Origin: Vannielia sp.
GTDB lineage: Bacteria > Pseudomonadota > Alphaproteobacteria > Rhodobacterales > Rhodobacteraceae
Assembly (NCBI RefSeq): GCF_029212645.1
Contig: NZ_JARGND010000003.1
Span: 1-61,740 of the forward strand
Length of the DNA stretch: 61,740 nucleotides
Direction: 5' to 3'
A program made the translations under genes and the position numbers. A model generated the notes under the pieces. The model saw only the letters and a program-made list of their open reading frames with translations, did not search any database and was not told the origin of the DNA. Positions 33,129 through 42,296 of the stretch are shown in pieces (position 1 is the stretch's first letter; each line of letters begins with the position of its first letter).

Positions 33129-34063
33129 TCGGACGTTGGCGTGGCCAAGATGAAGGCGGTGACGGCGGGCAGGAGGGCCTTGTGCAGGGGCAGGTCCGGG
33201 TTGGCGTAGGTCGCAAACGGGTTTCCGGCGATATCGGCTTTCAGCATATGGGTGCCGCCTGTGAGGGTGACGCGCTGCGCTTGGGGCATGGCGGCTTCGA
33301 GCAGGTCAGCGTCATGGGGGCGCACCTGGATGTCGGCGTCACCCTGCACGATGAGCGCGGGGCCTTGCCAGCCTTTGGCGAGGGTGGCGGGATCGTGTGA
33401 GAACAGGTTGATCATGTAGCGCTGGAGGCCGAGAGAGAAGAGCGGTTGCAGGGCGGGCGAGATGGTGGCGGGATCGCGGGTGCGCCCGGCCTCAAGTTCG
33501 CTGACGAGGCTTTTGATTTCGGGCATAAGGGGGGCGTTCATTGGATTGGCCTCGAACTGCTCGATCATAAGCTGCCCGGTTGGCCGCCCCGAGGTTGCCA
33601 GCAGGATCAGGCCGCAGAGGTTGTTTGGCGGGGTTTGCGCGGCGAGGAGGGCGACAAGGCCGCCCTCGGAATGGCCCGCGATCCAGACGCAGGGCGCGAG
33701 GGTGGCGGCATGGGTGACCCATGCGCGGGCATCCTCGGCGTAGGCGGTGATTGTGACGCTATTGGGGTCAGCGATGGCCTTGGCGCTGCCAAAGAAGCCG
33801 CGTTTGTCGATCCGCAGGGAGGGGATGCCGTTATCTGCCAAGCCCTCGGCCAGCAGCTTGTAACTATCTGACGAGAGGCCCATTTGCACCGCGTTTCCAT
33901 CGCGGTTGGTGGGGCCAGATCCGGGGATGATGACGACGGCGTGCTCAGCCCCGTCAACGGTGATCTGCTCGGCCTCCAGCGGGCCTTCGGGGCCGGGGAT
34001 TTGCACTGGCTCAGCCATGGCGAGTGCGGGAAAGAGCAGGGGGATAAGGCAAGTGAGGCGCAT
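33125..34063 (-). CDS. Exported alpha/beta hydrolase
   Basis: A 312-residue protein with a signal peptide (MRLTCLIPLLFPALAMA). The hydrolase fold shows the oxyanion-region strand VVIIPGSGPTNRDGN (about 53-67) and the nucleophile elbow WIAGHSEGG with Ser132. IVQGDADIQV and GGTHMLK near the end supply the acid and catalytic His. This resembles the periplasmic serine hydrolases of the YfhR/dienelactone-like group. GGAGGG precedes the ATG; the longer frame to 34117 is rejected because the signal peptide would be internal. Substrate unknown. Confidence 0.85.
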   Translation of the reverse strand: MRLTCLIPLLFPALAMAEPVQIPGPEGPLEAEQITVDGAEHAVVIIPGSGPTNRDGNAVQMGLSSDSYKLLAEGLADNGIPSLRIDKRGFFGSAKAIADPNSVTITAYAEDARAWVTHAATLAPCVWIAGHSEGGLVALLAAQTPPNNLCGLILLATSGRPTGQLMIEQFEANPMNAPLMPEIKSLVSELEAGRTRDPATISPALQPLFSLGLQRYMINLFSHDPATLAKGWQGPALIVQGDADIQVRPHDADLLEAAMPQAQRVTLTGGTHMLKADIAGNPFATYANPDLPLHKALLPAVTAFILATPTSD

Positions 34064-34159
34064 GGAACCCTCCGGGTGGGTGCGCTTATGCCTATGGGCT
34101 TTGGGGGGCGGCGGCAATGGGCATCACCGCCCGGTTTGGGCGGGATGCGTGGCGCGGGG

Positions 34160-36010
34160 TCAGGCGGTGGTTTGGGTGGCTTCGAGCTTTTCGCCAACGC
34201 TTTCCCAGATCGTCTCTGCACGCTCCAGAGCTTCCATCACTTCGGCGTATTTGGCGTTCCAGGTGGCGAGTTCGCCTTTGCGGCTGTCCTCGTAAAGCGC
34301 TGTATCGGCGAGCTTTTTGGCCAGTTTATCGCGCATCTCTTCCAGTTTGGCGACGCGGGCCTCGGCCTTTTTCAGCTCTGAGCGCAGGGCTTGAATATCA
34401 GACTGGCTGACGCGCTTGGCGGGCTTTTCCTTGGGCTTTTCGGCCTTTTCGGGGGAGGTGAGCAGGAGGCGGCGATAGGCCTCAAGATCCTGTTCGAAGG
34501 GCTGCACGGTGCCGCCATCGACCAGCCAGAGACGGTCGGCCACATGGGAGAGCAGGTGCATGTCATGGCTGACCAGCACCACGGCGCCGGTATAGGCGGT
34601 GAGCGCCTCCACAAGGGCTTCGCGGCTTTCCATATCAAGGTGGTTGGTCGGCTCATCGAGGATGAGCATATGGGGTGCATCCAGCGTGGCGACCAGCAGC
34701 GACAGGCGGGCCTTTTGGCCCCCCGAGAGGCGTCCCACGATGGTTTCGGCCTGAGCGGCCTGAATGCCGAAGCCGGCGAGGCGGTTGCGGGCGCGGCCGG
34801 GCAGCTCATCGGGGCGCAGGCGGCGCAGGTGGTCGAGCGGGGTTTCATCGGCGCGAAGCTCATCAAGCTGGTGCTGGGCGAAGTAGCCGATGCGCAGCTT
34901 GCGGGCCTTGATCATACGGCCCGAAAGCGCTTCAAGTTTGCCTGCCAAGAGCTTGGAAAGGGTAGATTTACCCTGACCGTTGCGGCCCAGCAGCGCGATG
35001 CGATCATCCTGATCAATCCGCAGGGAGAGGCGCTGCAACACGGGCGTGCCATCATAGCCAACCGACGCGCCTTCCATGTTGATGATGGGGGGCGAAAGCT
35101 CTTCAGGTTCGGGGAAGGTGAAGGCGCGCAGGGCGGCCTCTTGCGGGGAGGAGATTGGCTTTAGCTTGGCGATCATCTTGAGGCGGGATTGGGCCTGCAC
35201 CGCCTTGGACGCCTTGGCGCGGAACCGGTCAACAAAGCTTTGCAGGTGGGCGCGGCGGGCATCTTGCTTGGTGCGCTCGGCCTCGGCCACCGCGAGGCGT
35301 GCGGCGCGGGTTTCGGTGAAGCGGTCATAATTGCCCTGGTAGAGCGTGAGCTTGCGATCCTCCAGGTGCAGGATTGCGCCGACGGCGCGGTTCAGCAGGC
35401 CCCGGTCATGCGAGATCACGATGACGGTGTGGGGATATTTGGCAAGGTAGGCCTCAAGCCAGAGCGCGCCTTCAAGGTCGAGGTAGTTGGTTGGCTCATC
35501 GAGCAGCAGCAGATCGGGGGCCGAGAACAGCACCGCGGCCAGCGCCACGCGCATCCGCCAGCCGCCGGAAAAATCGGCGCAGGGGCGTTGCTGATCGGCG
35601 TGAGAAAAGCCAAGCCCGGCGAGGATAGAGGCGGCGCGGGCCTCGGCAGACCAGGCATCAATATCGGCCAGCCGGGTTTGCACATCTGCGATGCGGTGCG
35701 GGTCGGTCGCGGTTTCGGCCTCGGCCAGAAGATCGGCGCGCTCGGTATCGGCGGCGAGCACGGTTTCAATCAGGGATTGGTCGGTGGCGGGGGCTTCCTG
35801 CGCCACGCCGCCAATGCGCGCACGGGTCGGCAGCGAGATTTCACCGCCCTCCAGCGTAAGCTCGCCACGGATCAGGCGGAAAAGGGTGGTTTTGCCGGTG
35901 CCATTGCGGCCCACGAGGCCAACTTTGTGACCGGTGGGAACCATGGCGGAGGCCGCCTCAAGAAGAGGGCGGCCTTCGACGCTGTAGCTTATGGAGTCAA
36001 TTCTGAGCAT
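34160..36010 (-). CDS. ABC-F family ATP-binding protein (YheS-like)
   Basis: A 616-residue soluble protein with two ABC domains and no membrane segment. Domain 1: Walker A GRNGTGKTT (about 34-42), signature FSGGWRMRVAL, Walker B DLLLLDEPTNYLD. The linker, about 80 residues, is charged. Domain 2: GRNGQGKST, LSGGQKARLSL and HMLILDEPTNHLD. The C-terminal 90 residues form a Lys/Glu-rich coiled coil (about 535-605). ABC-F ATPases act on ribosomes, relieving stalling or regulating translation. The layout best matches YheS/ABCF3-like members. Not a transporter. Confidence 0.92.
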   Translation of the reverse strand: MLRIDSISYSVEGRPLLEAASAMVPTGHKVGLVGRNGTGKTTLFRLIRGELTLEGGEISLPTRARIGGVAQEAPATDQSLIETVLAADTERADLLAEAETATDPHRIADVQTRLADIDAWSAEARAASILAGLGFSHADQQRPCADFSGGWRMRVALAAVLFSAPDLLLLDEPTNYLDLEGALWLEAYLAKYPHTVIVISHDRGLLNRAVGAILHLEDRKLTLYQGNYDRFTETRAARLAVAEAERTKQDARRAHLQSFVDRFRAKASKAVQAQSRLKMIAKLKPISSPQEAALRAFTFPEPEELSPPIINMEGASVGYDGTPVLQRLSLRIDQDDRIALLGRNGQGKSTLSKLLAGKLEALSGRMIKARKLRIGYFAQHQLDELRADETPLDHLRRLRPDELPGRARNRLAGFGIQAAQAETIVGRLSGGQKARLSLLVATLDAPHMLILDEPTNHLDMESREALVEALTAYTGAVVLVSHDMHLLSHVADRLWLVDGGTVQPFEQDLEAYRRLLLTSPEKAEKPKEKPAKRVSQSDIQALRSELKKAEARVAKLEEMRDKLAKKLADTALYEDSRKGELATWNAKYAEVMEALERAETIWESVGEKLEATQTTA

Positions 36011-36044
36011 GGCGACCGCCTAGCAGAGTGCCGGGGCGGGGGCC

Positions 36045-36082
36045 AGTGCTGGAATTGAGTGCTGGGATTCCGTGCTGAAATG
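36045..36082. repeat. Three short imperfect direct repeats upstream of the ABC-F gene
   Basis: AGTGCTGGAATTG, AGTGCTGGGATTCC and GTGCTGAAATG follow one another in the 199-bp gap between the ABC-F gene and the short-chain dehydrogenase gene. The rest of the gap holds no convincing gene. Confidence 0.4.
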
Positions 36083-36209
36083 ACTCGGGGGCGTTGACGG
36101 TGACAAAGAGGCCAATGTCATTGGCGCCAAAGCCCCATTGGCCAAGGCTGGTGACAATGGCGGAGGAGACCATGGTGGGAACACCCGCCGTTATTGGCGG
36201 ATTTCGCGC

Positions 36210-36917
36210 CTAGGGCGCGATTTCCTGCCCGTCCCACGCGAAGCAGCGGCCAGACTGCGCGGCGCTGGTGGATTGGATCACCTCCCAGAGGTGGGCGGCG
36301 GATTTCTCGGGTGAGAAGAGCTTGCCTTTGGGCACATTGCTCTGGAACGGTTCGGAAAGCGGCGAGGCGACGGTGCCGGGGTGCAGGCCGATCAGCCGGG
36401 CCTTGGGGTGGGTGCGCTTCAACTCGATCGCGAAGGTGCGGATCACCTGATTGAGGGCGGCCTTGGAGGCGCGGTAGCTGACCCAGCCGCCAAGATTGTT
36501 ATCGGAGGTCGAGCCAACGCGGGCCGAGAGCGCGGCGGCAAAGGCGGGCGCATCGCGCGGCAGGTTAGGCAGGAAGCGCGACAGGATCAGCGCCGGGAGC
36601 ACGGTGTTGGTGGCGTAGACCTCGGCCATGGCCTCGGGGGAGAGGTGCTTGAAGGTTTTTTCCGGGCGGTGATTGGGGCCGTGCAGGGTGCCAAGGGTGA
36701 TCAGAAGGCCGGAAATTTCGGGCAGGTCGGCGGCGAGGGCGTCGAGCGCTTCAGGGGTGTGCTCACCGATGGCGTGAGTGGTGGTTCCCTCAGTGCCGTG
36801 GCCGCTGCGGGTGACGACATGCACCGGCGGCGCGTTTTTTACGCGCGCGGCGAGGTGGGCCATGGCGGTGCCGATCGCGCCAGTGCCGCCGAAGATCAGG
36901 AGGGGGGCTTTGTTCAT
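36210..36917 (-). CDS. Short-chain dehydrogenase/reductase family protein
   Basis: A 235-residue SDR. The cofactor loop is LIFGGTGAIGTAMAHLA (GGTGAIG at 10-16). The NTVLP strand and the catalytic Tyr-Lys pair in YRASKAALNQVIRTFAIEL follow, with AALSARVGSTSDNNLGG containing the catalytic Ser. The C-terminal GLHPGTVASPLSEPFQSNVP is typical of the small CsgA/SniffER-like SDR group. The substrate is not predictable. Divergent from ndk across 116 bp. Confidence 0.88.
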   Translation of the reverse strand: MNKAPLLIFGGTGAIGTAMAHLAARVKNAPPVHVVTRSGHGTEGTTTHAIGEHTPEALDALAADLPEISGLLITLGTLHGPNHRPEKTFKHLSPEAMAEVYATNTVLPALILSRFLPNLPRDAPAFAAALSARVGSTSDNNLGGWVSYRASKAALNQVIRTFAIELKRTHPKARLIGLHPGTVASPLSEPFQSNVPKGKLFSPEKSAAHLWEVIQSTSAAQSGRCFAWDGQEIAP

Positions 36918-37033
36918 GGGAGCAGAGCTAGGGCTGCGAAACGGCTTTCCAACGGATGCGGCCCATGTTACCGCAGCCGCGATTTCATAGCGGGGCGGCG
37001 GCAGTGCCTGTCCCCCATTAGAGGAGACGCCAC

Positions 37034-37456
37034 ATGGCCACGCAACGCACCCTTTCGATCATCAAACCCGACGCCACCCGCCGCAACCTGACCGGCAAGA
37101 TCAACGCCAAGTTCGAGGATGCCGGTCTGCGCATCGTTGCGCAAAAGCGCATCAAGCTGACCATGGAGCAGGCTGGCAAGTTTTACGAAGTGCACGCCGA
37201 GCGCCCGTTTTACGGTGAGCTGTGCGAGTTTATGGCCTCTGAGCCGGTTGTTGTGCAGGTGCTGGAAGGCGAAGACGCCATCCTGAAGAACCGCGAAGTG
37301 ATGGGCGCCACCAACCCTGCCGATGCGGCCCCCGGCACCATTCGCGCCGAGTTTGCCGAGTCGGTCGGGGAAAACTCTGTTCATGGCTCGGATGCGCCTG
37401 ACACCGCCGCTGAGGAGATCGCCTATTTCTTCTCCGGTCTTGAACTGGTGGGCTAA
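37034..37456 (+). CDS. ndk: Nucleoside diphosphate kinase
   Basis: A 140-residue enzyme that equilibrates nucleoside di- and triphosphates through a phosphohistidine. [17 protein letters not shown] at the start, the [15 protein letters not shown] loop and [15 protein letters not shown] with the active-site His117 are all present. Length and residues match the bacterial family. GAGGAG precedes the ATG and a strong terminator follows. Confidence 0.98.
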   Translation: MATQRTLSIIKPDATRRNLTGKINAKFEDAGLRIVAQKRIKLTMEQAGKFYEVHAERPFYGELCEFMASEPVVVQVLEGEDAILKNREVMGATNPADAAPGTIRAEFAESVGENSVHGSDAPDTAAEEIAYFFSGLELVG

Positions 37457-37492
37457 GCGATTGGTGGGATGAAACCCATCTTGCGGATTTGG

Positions 37493-37524
37493 AAAGGCCT
37501 CGCTTTGGTGCGGGGCCTTTTTTA
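37493..37524 (+). terminator. Rho-independent terminator after ndk
   Basis: Stem AAAGGCCTCGC / GCGGGGCCTTT (one G-U pair) with a 6-base loop, followed by a T-run. Confidence 0.85.
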
Positions 37525-37605
37525 TTGGGAAGCAATGGCGCAGCGGGGGTGGCATGGTGGGGCCTGCCCCCTTGGCGCGGGCGGCGCTGCGGGGTAGGAG
37601 GGGCC

Positions 37606-38403
37606 ATGGTAGCGAACGTCATCTGCATCAAATGGGGCACGCTGTTTGGCCCTGAATATGTGAACCGCCTTTACAGCGGTGCACGGCGGCATCTTTCTGA
37701 GGATGTGCGGTTTTTCTGCATGACCGAGGAGCGTGAGGGGCTGCACCCCGATGTGGAGGTGCTCGACTTGCCGGTGGAGCCGTTCCACGAGGAGATGAAC
37801 GCGGCCCTCGCCGTGGCCAACCGGCAGGGGGCGATGCGCAAGGTTTCGCTGTTCAAACCCGGTTTGATCCGCGATCTCGACGGCCCCTTGCTGGGCTTTG
37901 ATCTGGATGTGGTGGTGACCGGGCCGCTGGACGGGCTGCTGCATTTTGCCCCCGGCAAGGTGGCGATGCGGGCCGATTGGGTAGAGGCGCGGCGCGGGCG
38001 CAAAACCGGGCATGGCTCGGTGTTTCGCTATGATCCCGCCGAGCATGGCTGGCTTTATGAGGTTCTTGCCGGGGCGCCCACCGCAGAGGTGGAAAAGGCG
38101 CGGGGATCAGAGCAGCGCTATACCTCGACGCTGGCGCAGGAGCGGGGCCAGTTTGCCTATTTGCCGGGCGATGAGGTGGTGAGTTTCAAGCATGATTGCC
38201 TTGGCCTGCCACCGATGAACTGGCTGCGCCCGGCGCGCCTGCCGGACGCAGCCAAGGTGGTGTGCTTTCATGGGCATCCAAAGATGCACGAGGCGGTTGA
38301 GGGCTACTCTGGCTCATGGCTGCGCGCCTGCAAGCCGACCCCGTGGTTGAAGGATCACTGGATAGATCGGGCCCGCGACGATCTGGGCGCGGCCTGGGCC
38401 TGA
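37606..38403 (+). CDS. Glycosyltransferase-like protein
   Basis: A 265-residue soluble protein. IKWGTLFGPEYVNRLYSGAR at the start, FKPGLIRDLDGPLLGFDLDV with a DxD motif at about residues 98-101, and VVCFHGHPKMHEAVEGYSGSW near the end match a family of GT8-like bacterial glycosyltransferases. It would transfer a sugar from a nucleotide donor to a cell-surface acceptor. TAGGAGGGG precedes this ATG; the 39-residue extension upstream reads through the ndk terminator and is rejected. It converges on the gtr-like cassette and may add to surface glycan synthesis. Confidence 0.8.
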   Translation: MVANVICIKWGTLFGPEYVNRLYSGARRHLSEDVRFFCMTEEREGLHPDVEVLDLPVEPFHEEMNAALAVANRQGAMRKVSLFKPGLIRDLDGPLLGFDLDVVVTGPLDGLLHFAPGKVAMRADWVEARRGRKTGHGSVFRYDPAEHGWLYEVLAGAPTAEVEKARGSEQRYTSTLAQERGQFAYLPGDEVVSFKHDCLGLPPMNWLRPARLPDAAKVVCFHGHPKMHEAVEGYSGSWLRACKPTPWLKDHWIDRARDDLGAAWA

Positions 38404-38418
38404 TGGCTGGTGCGCGGT

Positions 38419-39903
38419 TCACCCGGACGGCAGATCACATCCCGGGCGGGCATAGATCGCGAAGGGGCCAACGTGGCCTTGAAGGGTGTAGCTGCGCCAG
38501 GCGCGCGCGAAGCTTTCATCTTCGCTGAAATAGGCGAGGTAATCGAAGGGCGCACCGTTGAAATACTTCTTTTTGGGGCTTTCGTCGACGATCACCAGTT
38601 GCGGAGCGACCCGGAAGAAATCCTTGAGCACCCGTGCGCGCGCGTCTTCAAGGGTGGCGCGATAGATCGCCTGCTCTGCTGGATCTTCGGTGAGGCTCAG
38701 CCGGTAGCTTGCTCCGGGAAAGAGCCAGAGCGTGGGCGCGCGGTTGGCCGGGATGGCCTTGGCGTGATTTGCCAGCGGGAAGCCCGAGGAGACGGTTGAG
38801 CTGAAAATCTGAAAGCTCCGCTCGCCCGGTGCGCAGGTGAAATAGGGTTCAACCGCTTTGGCGAAGGGGCTTTTATATGACCCGTAGCGCATTTCCGGCA
38901 CCAGAAGCAGGATGACAGCCACGGCCGCAACGCCGGTTGGCCACCAATGCTTGCGGGTCTGGGACAGGGTCATCGCGGTCCAGGTTACCGCCACCATGAC
39001 GAACAGCTTGGCGGGAATAAGGTGATAGGTCCAACCCTTTGACTGGATCAGATACGCAGCAACGGCTGCCGCAGCGGTGAGCACCACCACCGCATTTGAC
39101 GCTGGCCGCGCCCGGTTCATCACCAGAAGCGCCAAGGCGACGAGCAGCAAAACGATCACAAACCATCCGCGCCAGACTGTGGCAAGCATCGACACGTCAA
39201 ACGCTCCGTAAACCTGCATCGTAAGTGGCACGACACTGTCGAAGTAAGCCGGATGCAGGATCGCCGAGGCCAGGACATAGAGCACCAGCATCGTGGCCAT
39301 GACGAGGTATTCCACCCTGAGCACAGGCCGCAGGCTACGCGCCGCAATCACCTGGTAGACGGCGATTGCAAGCGGCAGGAGCAGGAAATAGTGCTTGAGC
39401 GCGACCCCGAACGTGGCCCAGACAGCCACCCCGGCGCGCAGAGGTCCGGGCGCGGATCTGGAGAGCAGGTTCATCACCAGAAACGGCAGAAACAGGATTG
39501 CGAACAGGTGGTCGCGCTGCCCGAAATCCCGGATCGGCAAGAGCAAAAGCCCAACTGCCGCCACCGCAAGCACCAGGCGCCGCTGCGCAGGCAAAAGCTG
39601 CGCGTCACGCACCAAGAGCCTTTGTGAGAGGATCAGCGACCCTGCCGCGAGCACCAGCACGAAGCCCTTGTAGGCGGCCATTGGCGCAAGCTCGGTTACC
39701 TGTGAGGCCCATACCGGAATCGCAGTGAGATAGAAGGCCAGCGGCGGGTTCAGCTCAAGGATATCGGCGTAAATCTCGACACCGTCGAGCCACCAGCCCG
39801 TTGAGATCAGATACCAGCTGATATCGTGGCTCAAAAGCGTTCCCCATAGCAGGCAAACGGCAGTGGCCATGATGATGGCGGGGGCGGACAGGTCTCGGAT
39901 CAT
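38419..39903 (-). CDS. Multi-spanning membrane protein, GtrC/ArnT-like glycosyltransferase candidate
   Basis: A 494-residue inner-membrane protein with about ten to eleven hydrophobic segments up to residue 350, then a 130-residue C-terminal soluble domain with a YFTCAPGERSFQIFSS segment. The first periplasmic loop has WLDGVEIYADILELNPPLAF, where acidic residues sit as in GT-C fold enzymes, and LPIRDFGQRDHLFAIL follows. As the last gene after GtrB-, methyltransferase- and GtrA-like genes, with 4-bp overlaps, it fits the variable glycosyltransferase of a gtr-type surface-modification cassette. Homology to a named family is not certain. Confidence 0.72.
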   Translation of the reverse strand: MIRDLSAPAIIMATAVCLLWGTLLSHDISWYLISTGWWLDGVEIYADILELNPPLAFYLTAIPVWASQVTELAPMAAYKGFVLVLAAGSLILSQRLLVRDAQLLPAQRRLVLAVAAVGLLLLPIRDFGQRDHLFAILFLPFLVMNLLSRSAPGPLRAGVAVWATFGVALKHYFLLLPLAIAVYQVIAARSLRPVLRVEYLVMATMLVLYVLASAILHPAYFDSVVPLTMQVYGAFDVSMLATVWRGWFVIVLLLVALALLVMNRARPASNAVVVLTAAAAVAAYLIQSKGWTYHLIPAKLFVMVAVTWTAMTLSQTRKHWWPTGVAAVAVILLLVPEMRYGSYKSPFAKAVEPYFTCAPGERSFQIFSSTVSSGFPLANHAKAIPANRAPTLWLFPGASYRLSLTEDPAEQAIYRATLEDARARVLKDFFRVAPQLVIVDESPKKKYFNGAPFDYLAYFSEDESFARAWRSYTLQGHVGPFAIYARPGCDLPSG

Positions 39904-40277
39904 GTGCGGAAAACGAAGAACTTCATCATCAGGAAGGAGCAAACCGGCACCAGCACCAGCACGGTCACAAAGGAGACCATCGGGGCGAAAGAGGCCAGCA
40001 CGATCGGGATAAGGGCCGCCAGCGACAGGCCGATCCCGGTAGCGACGATGAAGCGGGTCATCTCATCTGCGGCGTGCGCAGGTTGTCCGAAGGTCAGGAA
40101 CTTGTGGCCGAAATAGGCGACGGTAGCGGCGATGACGTAAGCCAGCACCGAGGCCGCAAGCGCGGCCATGCCGAAGACCCCGTTGAACACCGTGGCGAGC
40201 AGGACATAGAGAGCGGAGTTTACCGCCCCGATCCCCGCGAACCGCAGCATTTGGCCGATGACACGCCCTTTGATCAT
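39900..40277 (-). CDS. GtrA-family membrane protein (putative lipid-sugar flippase)
   Basis: A 125-residue protein with four membrane helices. MLRFAGIGAVNSALYVLLA and VAYFGHKFLTFG are characteristic of GtrA, as is the closing FLMMKFFVFRT. GtrA proteins are thought to move undecaprenyl-phosphate-linked sugars across the inner membrane for glycan modification. It overlaps both neighbours by 4 bp (ATGA), placing it between the methyltransferase and the GT-C-like gene in one operon. Confidence 0.9.
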   Translation of the reverse strand: MIKGRVIGQMLRFAGIGAVNSALYVLLATVFNGVFGMAALAASVLAYVIAATVAYFGHKFLTFGQPAHAADEMTRFIVATGIGLSLAALIPIVLASFAPMVSFVTVLVLVPVCSFLMMKFFVFRT

Positions 40278-40975
40278 TGGACCCGGCCGATGGCCGCGTA
40301 TTGTGCGCCGAGCGGCAACCAGTGCAGCCGCCGTTCCAGCGCCCGAAACCCCGGCCGGTTGGACGGGAAGAACACAAAGTTTCGCGTTGCCACCTCGGCC
40401 AACCCGGCGCGGCGCATGAACCCGCGCATCTTGCGCGTGCCCAGCAGCACGGCATCTTCGTCAAACGGACAGCGCGCCACCGAAAGCCGGGTGCCGGGGT
40501 TCACCGGGTTATGCTCGATCAGGCAAACCATGCCGCCGGGCGATACCACGCGGGTAAGCTCGGCCATGAACCCTTCCCATTGGTCCACCGGAACGTGGTG
40601 CATCACGCAGATCGACAGGGACATGTCAAAACTGTTGTCCGCGAAGGGCAACCGCTCACCGTCATAGGCATCGTACAGGTTGCCGGGGTTCTCCTGTTTC
40701 GCGCGCTCAATGCTCTCGCCCGACACATCAACGCCGTGGATTGCCGAGAACTGCCCGCTCAGAAGCGGGTGAAGCGCGCCAATCCCGCAACCCACATCCA
40801 GAAGGCGGGGGGAGGGGCGGTTTGGGAGCCGCAGCGCCAGAAGGTCACGGATCATCAGCGCCTTGGAGTGCTGAAAGAACCCATGCGACAACCCGGAAAA
40901 GCTGATGGATTGCTCAACCGTGTCAACGTAAGTGTCTCGGTATGCGTCAAATTCGGGTTGCATCGTTTCAGCCAT
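40274..40975 (-). CDS. Class I SAM-dependent methyltransferase
   Basis: A 233-residue cytosolic methyltransferase. Motif I is RLLDVGCGIGALHPLLSG (about 63-80), followed by IHGVDVSGESIERAKQ (acidic residue binding the ribose), DNSFDMSLSICVMHHVPVDQ (motif IV region) and VSPGGMVCLIEHNP. The N-terminal FDAYRDTYVDTVEQSISFSG suggests a small-molecule or sugar substrate. The ATG at 40975 overlaps the glycosyltransferase stop by 8 bp. In a gtr-like operon it might methylate a sugar or lipid-linked intermediate; this is inference. Confidence 0.87.
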   Translation of the reverse strand: MAETMQPEFDAYRDTYVDTVEQSISFSGLSHGFFQHSKALMIRDLLALRLPNRPSPRLLDVGCGIGALHPLLSGQFSAIHGVDVSGESIERAKQENPGNLYDAYDGERLPFADNSFDMSLSICVMHHVPVDQWEGFMAELTRVVSPGGMVCLIEHNPVNPGTRLSVARCPFDEDAVLLGTRKMRGFMRRAGLAEVATRNFVFFPSNRPGFRALERRLHWLPLGAQYAAIGRVQ

Positions 40976-41948
40976 GGGACACCAGTTTTGGTTGGGGCAT
41001 CTGCACCGCTTCGGCGATGCCAATGCTCTCGGAGATGAAATAGAGCGGGCGCTCTTTGCTCTCGTTGTGGATGCGCCCGACATAGAGGCCGATGACGCCA
41101 CTTATGAGCAGGTTCATCCCCGAAAGGAAGGACAACACCACGATTGTAGAGGCCCAGCCATCCACCAGACCACCGGTGAAAAGCGCGATGACGAAGATGT
41201 AGATGCCATAGGTCATCGCGCCAAGGGACACCAGCGCGCCGAGCCATAGGGCGAGCCGAAGGGGCGCATCTGAAAACCCGACCACGCCATCCATTGCGAG
41301 ACGCATCATTTTCTTGAGGGGATACTTGGTTTCGCCGGCAAACCGCTGGGGCCGGTCAAACTGCACGATGGACTGGCGAAAGCCGACCCATGCGAACATG
41401 CCGCGCAAGTAACGGTCGCGCTCGGGCATTGAGCGGATCGCCTCTACCACCTTGGCGTCCACCAGCCGGAAATCTCCGACGTTGCGGGGAATTTCAACAG
41501 AGGACAGCCGCGACAGCAGCCGATAATAGAGGTTGGCGGACATCTTCTTGAACCGCGTTTCCCCTTCGCGGGCGCGCCGTTGGGCATGGACGATCTCGTA
41601 GCCGCCTTTCCATTGTGCAACAAGCTCGTGGACCACTTCGGGCGGGTCCTGAAGATCGGCATCCATAATGATGACCGCCTCGCCGCGCACCGTGTTCAAC
41701 CCCGCAGTCACCGCGATCTGGTGGCCAAAGTTGCGCGACAGGCGGATGAGTTTCATGCGGGGGTCGCGCCGGGCCGCAGAGGCGATGATTGCCGCGCCCT
41801 GATCGCTACTGCCGTCATCCACGAAGACCACTTCGCAAGCCCCGTCCAGCGCGCCCATGAGGGCCGTCATGCGCACAAGAAGCGCTTCGAGCACGTCTTC
41901 CTCGTTCATGAACGGGATGACGAAACTGTATGTGACCTGCGTGTTCAT
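40968..41948 (-). CDS. Family 2 glycosyltransferase, GtrB/DPM-like
   Basis: A 326-residue enzyme with a GT2 domain: YSFVIPFMNEEDVLEALLVR, VVFVDDGSSDQG, SRNFGHQIAVTAGL and the metal-binding IIMDADLQDPPEVV (about 93-106). FAGETKYPLKKMMRLAMDGV precedes two C-terminal membrane helices (about 235-260 and 270-292). This is the architecture of GtrB, which loads a sugar onto undecaprenyl phosphate. First gene of the cassette. The longer frame to 42233 runs into the intergenic region and is rejected. Confidence 0.92.
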   Translation of the reverse strand: MNTQVTYSFVIPFMNEEDVLEALLVRMTALMGALDGACEVVFVDDGSSDQGAAIIASAARRDPRMKLIRLSRNFGHQIAVTAGLNTVRGEAVIIMDADLQDPPEVVHELVAQWKGGYEIVHAQRRAREGETRFKKMSANLYYRLLSRLSSVEIPRNVGDFRLVDAKVVEAIRSMPERDRYLRGMFAWVGFRQSIVQFDRPQRFAGETKYPLKKMMRLAMDGVVGFSDAPLRLALWLGALVSLGAMTYGIYIFVIALFTGGLVDGWASTIVVLSFLSGMNLLISGVIGLYVGRIHNESKERPLYFISESIGIAEAVQMPQPKLVSHG

Positions 41949-42296
41949 GATTTTTGCCACCCTGTTGATTGCGCAAAGAAAAAGGGGATTTTCTCTTTGG
42001 TTCCCTCTGATCACATGTGAAGCGGGCGGAAATATGACCATTTCGGGAAGGAAACCAATCGCTGGAAAAAAACGCGATTGTTTTTGGTTTGAGGCAGGTC
42101 TTCGGCTTGATGATCGAAGTCTTTGGTCGCGCCCGGAACAGGCTGTCTTACTGCGGGAAAGGGCTTTGGGTATGCCCGGAAAGCCTGAGGCTCGCGTGCT
42201 GCATTGTCCAATCGAAGGGAGTGCAGAGTCCAAGACACTTTGGGCGGGGCTCGGGTAGCATGTGCGGATTATTCATTTCGATTGAAAGAGACTCCA
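41949..42296. other. 348-bp intergenic region between divergent operons
   Basis: No gene is seen. The gap is AT-richer than its surroundings. It contains a hairpin-capable repeat, CAATCGC (42056-42062) / GCGATTG (42074-42080) with flanking AAACC/GGTTT, and the AraC-type direct repeat at 42206-42234. A -10-like TAGCAT stands at 42256-42261. Confidence 0.6.
42206..42261 (+). promoter_or_regulatory. AraC-type operator A and promoter of the four-gene operon at 42297
   Basis: Direct repeat GTCCAAT (42206-42212) and GTCCAAG (42228-42234), exact 22-bp period. A -10-like TAGCAT begins 28 bp after the start of the second half-site. Extended match with operator C: TTGTCCAA, then GAGTCCAAGACA here versus CAGTCCAAGACA there. 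The second half-site overlaps the expected -35 position, as in class II AraC activation. Confidence 0.75.

Noticed and set aside
35998..36174. 58-codon minus-strand frame overlapping the ABC-F start
   Set aside because: It begins MVSSAIVTSLGQWGFGAND but has no ribosome site and overlaps the ABC-F start by 13 bp; not enough support for a gene.
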